64,000 nucleotides of DNA. It comes from Pseudomonadota bacterium (GTDB taxonomy: Bacteria > Desulfobacterota > Desulfovibrionia > Desulfovibrionales > Desulfovibrionaceae). Numbering within the stretch: position 1 is the stretch's first letter; the number at the start of each line of letters is the position of its first letter. The DNA is taken from positions 163,042 through 227,041 of the forward strand of contig JAEZYD010000003.1 of the NCBI GenBank assembly GCA_023419375.1, in the 5' to 3' direction. Below are positions 52,295-60,206 of the stretch, in pieces. A program made the translations under genes and the position numbers. The notes beneath the pieces are model-generated. The model had not been told where the DNA came from. It saw only the letters and a program-made list of their open reading frames with translations, and did no database searches.

Positions 52295-52675
52295 TCACTT
52301 ATCAAACTGATGAAAAATTTTGGCAATAACAGTCCAGCCGTCATCAAGTTTAATAAGCGTTAAAAATTCGTTGCAGTCCGACCCGATAGCATCATTTTCT
52401 AAAACAATTCTGACAACTGCTGTGGTAGGCGTTATATCAAGTACATCAATATGAGAAACAAGTTCAGGGGAGTTTCCGTTGGCCTTGATAAAGTCAATCG
52501 TAGGATTACCAGCTCCCCCCATAAGCGCACCATTGACTGTGCCGTATGTCACGGAATCCTTGTGGAAGGTATCAGCCAACATTTCGATGTTACCGGTTCG
52601 TACAGCTTCGACATATTTAGCGGCCACGTTAGCCACTTCTTTATAATCGTTAGCCGACGCCATTTTTTGATTCAT
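52295..52675 (-). CDS. SnoaL/NTF2-like protein, function unknown
   Basis: ATG at 52675 has GGAG upstream. The 126-residue protein has the alpha-plus-beta cone signature of SnoaL/NTF2-like proteins: VAAKYVEAVRTGNIEMLADTFHKDSVTYGTVNG and the later DDGWTVIAKIFHQF. These bind small molecules or act as lyases. Its gene is on the opposite strand, with lower GC than its neighbours, and lies between leader repeats C and D, so it looks like a later insertion. Confidence 0.75.
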   Translation of the reverse strand: MNQKMASANDYKEVANVAAKYVEAVRTGNIEMLADTFHKDSVTYGTVNGALMGGAGNPTIDFIKANGNSPELVSHIDVLDITPTTAVVRIVLENDAIGSDCNEFLTLIKLDDGWTVIAKIFHQFDK

Positions 52676-52760
52676 AACCAACTCTCCATAAAGAATTTTG
52701 TAACAAATTTGTATGAGTCACTAGAAAAAGTCAATCTTTACAGTCCAAAGCTGCTTCATC

Positions 52761-52801
52761 GTCTGCGGGCCATGCGCCCCAACTTCGCGCCGCCTGACGG
52801 C
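52761..52801 (+). repeat. Leader repeat, copy D (before the topoisomerase gene)
   Basis: The core begins TCTGCGGGCC and ends CGCCTGACGGCC, 16 bases before the topoisomerase ATG in GTCATG, the same arrangement as before traG. Confidence 0.85.
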
Positions 52802-52817
52802 CCTTTAAGGAAACGTC

Positions 52818-54620
52818 ATGTGCGCGAAACTGCTTATTCTGGAATCCCCCGGTAAAGTGAAAAAGGTACAGGAAATCCTCGGCCCTGGCTGGAAGGTCGC
52901 CGCCTCTGTCGGCCATGTGCGCGATCTGCCCGTCAAGGAAATGGGCGTGGCCGCTCCCGACTTCAAACCGCAGTATATACCCACGGACAGAGGCAAAGAT
53001 GTTTTATCCCGGCTGGCCGGGATGGTGAAGAACGCGGAAGAAGTTTTCCTGGCCACTGACCCCGATAGAGAGGGGGAAGCTATTGCGTGGCATCTGCAAG
53101 ACGCCCTGAAACTCAAAAACACCAAGCGCGTCACCTATACGGAAATCACGGAAGCGGCCATTCTCGCCGCGCTCTCCGCTCCGCGTTCCATTGATATGGC
53201 TTTGGTGGCGGCACAGGAAGGGCGCCGGGTGCTGGATCGCTTTTGCGGCTACATGGTTTCCGGGCCGCTCTCCAATGCCTCCGGTGAAAAACTCTCCGCT
53301 GGCCGGGTACAAAGCCCGGCTGTGCGTCTGGTGGTGGATCGGGAAAAGGAAATCAAAGCCTTTTCCAGCACAACGCACTACGGCGCGGAACTTACCTTTG
53401 AAAATGTGGATAACATCACTGACGGCTGGAAAGCGGCGCTTCTGGTAAAGCCCTGGCTGGAAGAGGGGCAGGAATATTTGCTGGAAAAATCTCTGGCGGA
53501 AAAGGCGGCTGCGCTGCGGACGCTGGATGTGCTGGATTGCAAGGAATCCGAGAGCCGAACCGCGCCTCCGGCTCCCTTCACCACTTCAACGATGCAGCAA
53601 ACCGCCAGTTCGTCACTGAAATTTGGCCCCAAGCAAACCATGCAACTGGCGCAACGCCTGTATGAGCAGGGGGCGATCACATATATGAGAACGGACAGCC
53701 CCAATCTTTCGCAAGAAGCGATCCAGGCGATCCGGGCGTATTGCGAAACAAAAAGCTGGCCGCTGGTGGAAACGCCCCGCAAATGGAAATCAAAAGAGGG
53801 GGCGCAAGAAGCACATGAGGCCATTAGACCGACTCACATTGAAATTGAGGAAGCCGGGGAAACGGCGGACGAAAAAGCCTTGTATCGCCTTATCCGGCTG
53901 CGCTCCCTGGCTTGCCAGTTGGAAGATACGGTTTATGCGGTTCGGACGCTCCAGCTCGGCGCGGACGTGGACGGGAAACAAGCACTATTTGAGGCAAAGG
54001 GCCGCACACTGCTTTCGCAAGGCTGGAAAGTTCTGGCCGATCAGGAAGATGGCCCGGATGAAGGAGCAGAGGAAGGCGAGAAAGAGCCTTTGAACCCCGT
54101 TCCGGCCATGAAGCCCGGCACAAAGGCCACGGCGCTAACGGGAACCGTCACAACGAAAAAGACCAAGCCCGCCGCTAGATTCACGGAAGCCAGTCTTATC
54201 CGCGAACTGGAAAAACGCGGCATTGGCCGTCCTTCAACATACGCGGCGATCATCGACACCATTTCCAGCCGGAAATACGTCACCACGGAAAAACGCTTCC
54301 TTGTGCCTACACCGCTCGGAGAAAAGATTGTTTCCGGCCTCTGCGGGCATTTCTCCTTCATTGAGTACGACTTCACCCGTACAATGGAGCAATCTCTTGA
54401 CGATATTGCGGAAGGAAAGGCGGAATACCGTGCCGTCATAGCCTCAGCCTATGACCAGCTTTCCCGTGAAGTGCAGGAATTTGCCAAGGCCACGGGCAAG
54501 GTCTGCGAAAAATGCGGCAAGCCTATGGTTCATCGGGTGAAAAAGCCCGGCAAAGACGGCAAGGGCGGCTATGATTTTTGGGGCTGCACTGGCTGGCCGG
54601 AGTGTGATGGAAAATCATAG
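52818..54620 (+). CDS. DNA topoisomerase I, type IA
   Basis: The 600-residue protein has the Toprim motifs KLLILESPGK and ATDPDREGEAIAW, the GRVQSPAV stretch, the active-site Tyr289 in YMRTDSPN and a C-terminal zinc finger CEKCGKPM...WGCTGWPEC. It is shorter than chromosomal TopA, as usual for plasmid and ICE copies. It may relax the strand during transfer. The gene has leader repeat D before its start. Confidence 0.92.
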   Translation: MCAKLLILESPGKVKKVQEILGPGWKVAASVGHVRDLPVKEMGVAAPDFKPQYIPTDRGKDVLSRLAGMVKNAEEVFLATDPDREGEAIAWHLQDALKLKNTKRVTYTEITEAAILAALSAPRSIDMALVAAQEGRRVLDRFCGYMVSGPLSNASGEKLSAGRVQSPAVRLVVDREKEIKAFSSTTHYGAELTFENVDNITDGWKAALLVKPWLEEGQEYLLEKSLAEKAAALRTLDVLDCKESESRTAPPAPFTTSTMQQTASSSLKFGPKQTMQLAQRLYEQGAITYMRTDSPNLSQEAIQAIRAYCETKSWPLVETPRKWKSKEGAQEAHEAIRPTHIEIEEAGETADEKALYRLIRLRSLACQLEDTVYAVRTLQLGADVDGKQALFEAKGRTLLSQGWKVLADQEDGPDEGAEEGEKEPLNPVPAMKPGTKATALTGTVTTKKTKPAARFTEASLIRELEKRGIGRPSTYAAIIDTISSRKYVTTEKRFLVPTPLGEKIVSGLCGHFSFIEYDFTRTMEQSLDDIAEGKAEYRAVIASAYDQLSREVQEFAKATGKVCEKCGKPMVHRVKKPGKDGKGGYDFWGCTGWPECDGKS

Positions 54621-54630
54621 CATATAACAC

Positions 54631-54668
54631 CCGCCCTCCGAGCTATCACAACGATATTCGGAGGGCGG
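54631..54668. terminator. Hairpin between convergent topoisomerase and HMA genes
   Basis: CCGCCCTCCGA and TCGGAGGGCGG form an 11-bp stem around a 16-nt loop. It separates the convergent transcripts. Confidence 0.6.
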
Positions 54669-54681
54669 ATTGAATGACGTA

Positions 54682-54891
54682 TCAGTAAACGCCGGAAACA
54701 CGAAAAGCGGTATGCTCGTCAATTACCGAGATTAACAACGACTCATCTACTTCGCCCTCTATTTTGATATAAGCCTCACCCTTTTGAGGGTCGGCCTCGG
54801 CAGTAATTCCGGGCAGGGCGTTAAGCACTTCTTCTACATCTGCCTTGCAATATGTGCATGACATACCATCAATTATAAGGGTTTTTTTCAT
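54682..54891 (-). CDS. HMA-domain metal-binding protein
   Basis: The 69-residue protein is a single heavy-metal-associated domain with metal site MSCTYC (Cys12 and Cys15 region) and the ferredoxin-like fold. It resembles CopZ-type chaperones but lacks the usual GM(T/S)CxxC context after the first strand in detail. It lies 11 bases downstream of feoA in a three-gene unit with a MerR-type promoter at 55381-55411. Confidence 0.8.
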   Translation of the reverse strand: MKKTLIIDGMSCTYCKADVEEVLNALPGITAEADPQKGEAYIKIEGEVDESLLISVIDEHTAFRVSGVY

Positions 54892-54902
54892 ATTTTATCC
54901 TT

Positions 54903-55139
54903 TCATTGTGACAGAGGAATCACGAAGATTCGGCCTGCTTCACTATTTCGTATGGCCAGTGTAAAACCATTCAGCCGCAACGCTACCGGGTCGCGGAGTG
55001 GCGCACGCCCCACAACTTCAAATTCCGCTCCAGGTATCAGCCCCATATCCCTGACGCGCTTGGCTGACTCTCCATCCATGCTGATAGACTCAATTCTGGC
55101 TCTTTGCCCAACCTGCAATCCACAAATGGTCATGGCCAA
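54903..55139 (-). CDS. feoA: FeoA-like protein
   Basis: The 78-residue protein has the SH3-like FeoA features: GQRARIESI, RVRDMGLIPGAEFEVVGRAPLRDPVALRL and a C-terminal FVIPLSQ. FeoA supports the FeoB ferrous iron transporter. No feoB follows here; the neighbours are an HMA protein and a small membrane protein. It may modulate an FeoB encoded elsewhere or have a separate role in metal response. Confidence 0.88.
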   Translation of the reverse strand: MAMTICGLQVGQRARIESISMDGESAKRVRDMGLIPGAEFEVVGRAPLRDPVALRLNGFTLAIRNSEAGRIFVIPLSQ

Positions 55140-55158
55140 CTCCTTTGAAGATTGCTCG

Positions 55159-55308
55159 TTATTGCCTGCCTGGGCGCACGAGTTTCCGCGAACAATTTTC
55201 CAGTGCCGGAACCGGAGCGGCTATGCTGTTTTTGTTCTTCCGTTTGAAAAATCGGACGCTCAACACCATGACCACTATCACTGTTGTCCAAATCAGAATT
55301 TTATCCAT
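55159..55308 (-). CDS. Small single-helix membrane protein upstream of feoA
   Basis: ATG at 55308 follows AGGAG. The 49-residue protein (MDKILIWTTVIVVMVLSVRF) has one N-terminal membrane helix and a basic tail with one Cys (ENCSRK). Small membrane proteins often accompany Feo genes, though this one lacks the Cys-rich end of the known FeoB-associated family. It is the first gene of the unit, 19 bases before feoA. Confidence 0.65.
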   Translation of the reverse strand: MDKILIWTTVIVVMVLSVRFFKRKNKNSIAAPVPALENCSRKLVRPGRQ

Positions 55309-55380
55309 AACTGTTCTCCTTCCGCCTGCCTGACGGATATACTCTTTTACTGTTAGCCTCAGGAATGGAGCATTGAATAA

Positions 55381-55411
55381 AGGCTAATGGCTATACGCGG
55401 TATAGGGTCAA
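55381..55411 (-). promoter_or_regulatory. MerR-type promoter of the feoA unit
   Basis: Minus strand: TTGACC, 19-bp spacer containing the dyad CTATAC-CGC-GTATAG, then TAGCCT. The 19-bp spacer is characteristic of promoters activated by MerR-family proteins. Confidence 0.75.
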
Positions 55412-55443
55412 CCCCCTTCCCATTTTTTCAGAGAACAAAGTAT

Positions 55444-55467
55444 AAAAAAGGCCCGGATAACCGGGCC
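55444..55467 (-). terminator. Rho-independent terminator of the first merR gene
   Basis: On the minus strand GGCCCGG and CCGGGCC form a 7-bp stem with a 4-nt loop, followed by TTTTTT. It is 27 bases after the merR stop and upstream of the feoA promoter. Confidence 0.85.
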
Positions 55468-55493
55468 ACATAGAGTTAATAGCGAAAGACCAG

Positions 55494-55976
55494 CTATTTA
55501 CTGAGTGTAATTTCTTGTAAACCTTTTTGCTTCGCGTGCTGTTCACTGCGGCAGCGGAAATCTTCACAAAAAGGGCATCCGCCGCTGTCACTCAGGCTTT
55601 CAATGATGCCGCATCCCCCTTGTTTGCCTCCTGAACACTTGTGCTGCAAATGTTCCAGTTGGGCTTTCAACTGCGTCAACGACTCAATCTGCTCTTCCAC
55701 GTTAGCGATATGCTTTTGAACGAGAGTGCCAACCCAATCACAGTTTGCTTTAGGGTTATCACGGAATGCTAAAAGTTCGCGGATTTCAGAAAGCGTCATA
55801 TCGTGACGGCGGCAGTGCTTGATGAAGCGCAGGCGCTCGATCTCCTTATCGCCATAGAGCCTGTAATTGGCTCCGGTGCGCTCCGGTTCTTTCAAAAGTC
55901 CTTCCTTTTCATAAAACCGTATCGTGACTACCTGGCAACCGGCCATTTTCGCAAGCTCACCGATTTTTACCCTCAT
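55494..55976 (-). CDS. MerR-family metal regulator, CadR/PbrR-like
   Basis: ATG at 55976 has GGAGG upstream. The 160-residue protein has the MerR winged HTH (KIGELAKMAGCQVVTIRFYEKEGLLKEPERTGANYRLYGD), a dimer helix and a metal-binding C terminus with Cys in KANCDWV, then KCSGGKQGGCGIIESLSDSGGCPFC. This Cys placement fits the CadR/PbrR/ZntR group that senses Cd, Pb or Zn. It is divergent from the P1B ATPase gene. Confidence 0.88.
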   Translation of the reverse strand: MRVKIGELAKMAGCQVVTIRFYEKEGLLKEPERTGANYRLYGDKEIERLRFIKHCRRHDMTLSEIRELLAFRDNPKANCDWVGTLVQKHIANVEEQIESLTQLKAQLEHLQHKCSGGKQGGCGIIESLSDSGGCPFCEDFRCRSEQHAKQKGLQEITLSK

Positions 55977-56119
55977 GGACGCCTCCATAAATATTCAAAC
56001 AACACTATAGTAGTTATAGACATTGGTGTAGTCAAATTCTCTTTCAACTGCACACCGGCAAAATGACAAGTTCTCGCAAGAGGGGGGATTCCTTCAATCC
56101 CTGCTTTTCCCTTCGGTAA

Positions 56120-56150
56120 AAACTACTCTCTATACTCACTATAGAGTCAA
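56120..56150 (-). promoter_or_regulatory. MerR-type promoter upstream of the first merR gene
   Basis: Minus strand: TTGACT, 19-bp spacer with a CTATAG-TGA-GTATAG dyad, then TAGTTT. It would drive the merR gene. A further CTATA/TATAG dyad at 56005-56019 lies closer to the start and could mediate autorepression. Confidence 0.65.
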
Positions 56151-56241
56151 GAGAATGCGCGAAAAATCCGTCAATCCTCACAGCCTTCACCTACTGTTTG
56201 ATTTATCGGGAAATTTTTTTGAAGCGCCTCAAGAAAATCGC

Positions 56242-56272
56242 TTGACCCTATACTCGCTATAGACATTAGCCT
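56242..56272 (+). promoter_or_regulatory. First MerR-type promoter of the P1B ATPase gene
   Basis: TTGACC, 19-bp spacer with the near-dyad CTATAC-TCG-CTATAG, then TAGCCT. A second copy follows about 75 bases downstream. Confidence 0.7.
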
Positions 56273-56318
56273 GTAATCAAGAGTGGCTTTTCGAGGAAAA
56301 ATATTTTTTGAAAGTCAC

Positions 56319-56349
56319 TTGACCCTATACCTCCTATAGGCACTAGTTT
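56319..56349 (+). promoter_or_regulatory. Second MerR-type promoter of the P1B ATPase gene
   Basis: TTGACC, 19-bp spacer with CTATACCTCCTATAG, then TAGTTT. It repeats the first promoter together with an A/T-rich flank, so a short duplication created tandem promoters. Confidence 0.7.
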
Positions 56350-56417
56350 TAGCGAAAAGACGGAAGAGCAGGCAATAACGCCTTTTAATGTATCAATTAT
56401 ATGCCCGGAGAAAAACC

Positions 56418-59231
56418 ATGAGTAGCGCAGCAGTAGCATGCCCCTGCGGTTCCCTGCATCCGATAGGATTCGTCTGTGAGAAAGCCGCTTCCATTCTTTC
56501 CAAAAACAACACCGCTTCGTGTGGTTGTTCGCATGAACATAGCCACGAACCGGCCCACGAGCACAGCCATGAGCATGATGCCTGCGGCGGACATGCTCAC
56601 CAACCCGCGCATGACCACAGCCATGCTCATAAGCACGCTCATGCCGATGGCGGCTGCTGCGGTCACGATCACGCTGCAACCACACATGACCACGCCGCGT
56701 GCGGTGGCCATGACCACTCCCATGATCACAGTGCCTGCGGTGGGCATGACCACGCGCATGATCATAGCCACGACCACGGACATGAGCATGGTGGTTGTTG
56801 TGGGCATGACCATGCCGAAGCTGCCCCTGTGGATCTTTCCACCGTTGGTGAAGCGTCCGACACTCGCGCCATTTACCGCATTGTAAATATGGATTGCCCG
56901 ATGGAAGAGGCGCTTATCCGCAAAAAGCTGGCGGGGGTTTCGGGTATCACGAACCTGGACTTTAATTTGATGCAGCGCGTTTTGACGGTTGATCACGAAC
57001 TTCCGTCAACGGAACCCATCGTTGCGGCCCTGAAAGCCATCGACATGACGCCGGAACCACTCGGCCTGAACCAAGGTGCATTGGCCGTGTTCTCAGTCAA
57101 CGGCATGGATTGCCCGGTGGAAGAAAATCTTATCAAGACCAAGCTGAACGGCATGCCCGGCGTGCTCGGCCTTGAGTTCAACCTCATGTCACGCACATTG
57201 AAAGTGCGGCACGAACCATCGGCCCTGCCTGCCATTTCTGATGCCCTGATGTCCCTGAATATGGACGCCAAGCTGATGGATATGGAAGCCGGGGAAACCA
57301 ATGTTATCCCCGAACCGAAAATTCCCTGGATGAAGTTGGCTTTTGCCGGTGCGTTCGCCGCGCTTTCCGAAGCCTTTGAGCTGATGCATGAATGGAACGC
57401 CAGTCCTTTTGGCATTGATCTGCACGCCTGGAAAATCAACGGCATTGAAGTCGCCCCGTGGTTGCCGCTGACCTTTGCGGTGCTGGCAATTCTGTTCGGC
57501 GGTCTGACTACATATAGAAAGGGCTGGCTGGCCATTTCCAACTTTAACCTGAACATCAACGCGCTGATGTCCGTGGCCGTTACCGGCGCGGTGATTATCG
57601 GACAATATCCCGAAGCAGCAATGGTCATGGTGCTGTTCAACCTGTCGGAAGCTATCGAAGCCAAGGCGCTGGACAGGGCCAGAAATGCCATCAAGGATCT
57701 GCTGGCTCTCGCGCCGGATAAGGCAACAGTTTTACGACCTGACGGCGCATGGGTGGAAATGGACATCCGCCAAGTGGCCGTTGGCAGCCGCGTGCGTGTG
57801 AAGCCCGGTGAAAAGGTCGGTCTTGACGGCGTGATCGTGTCCGGTCAATCGGCCATCAACCAGGCTCCCATTACCGGTGAAAGCATGCCTGTGGAAAAAA
57901 CCGTTGGGGATACCGTGTATGCTGGCACTATCAACGAATCTGGCTCCTTTGAATTTGAAGTGACGGCAGCGGCAACCAATTCCACACTCGCCCGCATCAT
58001 TCACGCAGTGGAAGAAGCGCAGGGAGCGCGCGCGCCCATGCAGCGATTTGTGGATCAGTTTTCCAAATACTATACGCCTGCCGTGTTTCTGACAGCCATT
58101 CTGGTGGGCGCGATACCGCCGCTTTTCATGGGCGCGGAGATTTACGCATCAATTTATACGGCGCTGGTCATTCTGGTTATCGGTTGCCCCTGCGCCCTGG
58201 TTATTTCCACGCCGGTCACCATCGTTTCCGGCATGGCCGCTGCCACCCGCTACGGCATCTTGATCAAGGGCGGCACGTTCCTGGAGCAAGGGCGGCTTCT
58301 TAACTGGCTGGCACTCGACAAGACCGGAACCATCACCCACGGCAAGCCGCGCCAGACTGATTTTGTGGCCATCGGCAATATGGATGGCAAAAAAACGACG
58401 GCTATCGCCTCCAGCATAGCGGCCCGTTCCGATCACCCTGTATCCAAGGCCATTGCTGAAAACGCGAAAGAAAACAATGTGGAGTTGCTTGACGTTAATG
58501 ATTTCACGGCCATTCCCGGCCAAGGCGTCAGTGCCGTTATTGACGGGCAGCAGTGGTATCTCGGCAATCACCGCATGGTGGAAGATCTGAAAAAATGCTC
58601 GGCCAAGCTGGAAAAGCAAATCTTCGCTCTGGAAAAAATGGGCAAAACCGTGGTCGCGCTGGTGGGTGAAAAGGGTGTGCAGGGCTTGTTCGCCGTAGCC
58701 GATACCCTCAAGGATTCCAGTATTGAGGCCATCCGCGAACTCAAAAAGCTCGGCGTGAAGACCATGATGCTGACCGGCGACAACGAGCATACAGCCAAGG
58801 CCATTGCCGAACAGGTAGGCGTGGATAGCTTCAAGGGCAATCTCCTGCCGGAAGACAAGCTGCGCGTGGTTGAAGAGCTTGAAGCATCTGGAGGCAAGGT
58901 CGGCATGGTCGGTGACGGCATCAACGACGCCCCGGCTCTGGCCAAGGCCAATATCGGCTTCGCTATGGCGGGTGGCGGCACGGACACGGCAATTGAAACG
59001 GCAGACGTTGCCCTGATGGATGACGATCTGCGCAAGATTCCGCGCTTCATCGGTCTGTCCAAGTCCACCTACGCCATCCTGGTGCAGAACATCAGCTTCG
59101 CCCTCGGCGTGAAGGCTCTCTTCTTCGCTCTGACCTTCATGGGCATGGCAACCATGTGGATGGCGGTCTTCGCGGACGTGGGCGCGGCTCTGGTGGTTGT
59201 CGCCAATGGTCTGCGGGCCATGCGGAAATAA
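56418..59231 (+). CDS. cadA: P1B-type ATPase with long His-rich N terminus, Zn/Cd/Pb type
   Basis: ATG at 56418 has GGAG upstream. The 937-residue protein begins with a region of about 100 residues rich in His, Cys and Gly (repeats like HDHSHDH and CGGHDH, about residues 40-135). Two HMA domains with NMDCPMEE and GMDCPVEE follow, a CadA/ZntA trait. Six or more helices surround CPCALVIST, DKTGTITHG and GDGINDAPAL. CPC plus these motifs fit Zn/Cd/Pb efflux. Two MerR-type promoters lie upstream. Confidence 0.9.
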   Translation: MSSAAVACPCGSLHPIGFVCEKAASILSKNNTASCGCSHEHSHEPAHEHSHEHDACGGHAHQPAHDHSHAHKHAHADGGCCGHDHAATTHDHAACGGHDHSHDHSACGGHDHAHDHSHDHGHEHGGCCGHDHAEAAPVDLSTVGEASDTRAIYRIVNMDCPMEEALIRKKLAGVSGITNLDFNLMQRVLTVDHELPSTEPIVAALKAIDMTPEPLGLNQGALAVFSVNGMDCPVEENLIKTKLNGMPGVLGLEFNLMSRTLKVRHEPSALPAISDALMSLNMDAKLMDMEAGETNVIPEPKIPWMKLAFAGAFAALSEAFELMHEWNASPFGIDLHAWKINGIEVAPWLPLTFAVLAILFGGLTTYRKGWLAISNFNLNINALMSVAVTGAVIIGQYPEAAMVMVLFNLSEAIEAKALDRARNAIKDLLALAPDKATVLRPDGAWVEMDIRQVAVGSRVRVKPGEKVGLDGVIVSGQSAINQAPITGESMPVEKTVGDTVYAGTINESGSFEFEVTAAATNSTLARIIHAVEEAQGARAPMQRFVDQFSKYYTPAVFLTAILVGAIPPLFMGAEIYASIYTALVILVIGCPCALVISTPVTIVSGMAAATRYGILIKGGTFLEQGRLLNWLALDKTGTITHGKPRQTDFVAIGNMDGKKTTAIASSIAARSDHPVSKAIAENAKENNVELLDVNDFTAIPGQGVSAVIDGQQWYLGNHRMVEDLKKCSAKLEKQIFALEKMGKTVVALVGEKGVQGLFAVADTLKDSSIEAIRELKKLGVKTMMLTGDNEHTAKAIAEQVGVDSFKGNLLPEDKLRVVEELEASGGKVGMVGDGINDAPALAKANIGFAMAGGGTDTAIETADVALMDDDLRKIPRFIGLSKSTYAILVQNISFALGVKALFFALTFMGMATMWMAVFADVGAALVVVANGLRAMRK

Positions 59232-59287
59232 GAAATAATTGAAAAGTGGTGGGAGTCGCTCACGGCTCCCACCACAACGAGGCTTAA

Positions 59288-59557
59288 ATGGATTCTTTGA
59301 AAGCATCCTCCATTTTCAAAAGCCTGGGGCATCCCATCAGGTTGCAAATTTACAGAAAATTACTGGATGCCGGAGAAGCAGGCATGACAGTAGGAGAACT
59401 GCACACAGGCATTGAAGTCTGTGGTTCAACTCTCAGCCAGCATATTACGCGGTTGACCGCCAGCGGCCTGGTCAGCCAGCAACGGGAAGGAAAGGCAATT
59501 CGATGTCTGGCCCGCAACAGCACCCTCAAAAATGCTCTCGCCAGTCTGGAGCGTTGA
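59288..59557 (+). CDS. ArsR-family regulator
   Basis: The 89-residue protein has the ArsR winged HTH (IFKSLGHPIRLQIYRKLLDAG, GVSTLSQHITRL-type recognition helix, GLVSQQREGKAIR wing). A Cys in IEVCGSTLS lies at the start of the recognition region, where ArsR-type metal sensors often have Cys. It follows the P1B ATPase gene by 56 bases and probably acts on the same operon. It is convergent with the second merR gene. Confidence 0.85.
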   Translation: MDSLKASSIFKSLGHPIRLQIYRKLLDAGEAGMTVGELHTGIEVCGSTLSQHITRLTASGLVSQQREGKAIRCLARNSTLKNALASLER

Positions 59558-59623
59558 AGTGAAAAAATATGGGGAACGTCTGCATTTTCGTAGCAGCGCC
59601 CGGAGTTTCTTTGGGCCGCTGCC

Positions 59624-60076
59624 CTATCTGGCAGTATCGTTTTTTTCGGCAAGGGCTTCTTTCTGGCGACTATTTATGCAATCGGGGCAACGCTCTCCCT
59701 TGTTTAAACTGTCAATTATCCCCCGCCCTGGTTTTGTTCTGGCACAGTCCAGTAGTTGTTCCAACTGTCCTTCCAGGCGGGTAAGCGACTCTATTTGTTC
59801 GCGTACATTAGCAATATGGTTTCGTACTATGGATTGGGCTAATTCACATCCGGCTTGTGGATTATCCTTGTAGGCCAAAAGCTGTCGAATATCGGAAAGA
59901 GCCATGCCATGCTGACGGCAATGTTTGATAAAACGTAGTTGCTCAAAGTCTTTCTCGTCATAAAGCCTGTAGTTTGCACCAGAGCGAGAGGGCGCATTTA
60001 GCAAACCTTCTTTTTCGTAATAGCGTATCGTGACAGTTTGGATGCCTGACGCTTTAGCCAATTCACCGATTTTCAT
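59624..60076 (-). CDS. MerR-family metal regulator, second copy
   Basis: ATG at 60076 starts MKIGELAKASGIQTVTIRYYEKEGLL. The 150-residue protein is a close relative of the first MerR regulator, with the same GANYRLYDEKDFEQLRFIKHCRQHGM stretch and Cys in QAGCELAQ and the C-terminal CARTKPGRGIIDSLNKGERCPDC. It differs by one fewer CxxC-type pair. It is divergent from psd, with a MerR-type promoter between. Confidence 0.88.
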   Translation of the reverse strand: MKIGELAKASGIQTVTIRYYEKEGLLNAPSRSGANYRLYDEKDFEQLRFIKHCRQHGMALSDIRQLLAYKDNPQAGCELAQSIVRNHIANVREQIESLTRLEGQLEQLLDCARTKPGRGIIDSLNKGERCPDCINSRQKEALAEKNDTAR

Positions 60077-60113
60077 ATTTTCACCGTGAAGGAAAAGTTT
60101 ATTCAAGCCGCCT

Positions 60114-60144
60114 TGACCTTATAGCGACTATAAGCATTACAATC
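60114..60144 (+). promoter_or_regulatory. MerR-type promoter of the psd-ahbB-copA unit
   Basis: TTGACC, exactly 19-bp spacer, TACAAT, with a perfect CTTATAG-CGA-CTATAAG dyad in the spacer. It lies between the divergent merR gene and psd. Confidence 0.85.
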
Positions 60145-60206
60145 TTGAAAGGCGAGAAATAGTTTTCTCAATTTTATTAGCACATTTAACCACTTACGGT
60201 AGCATT

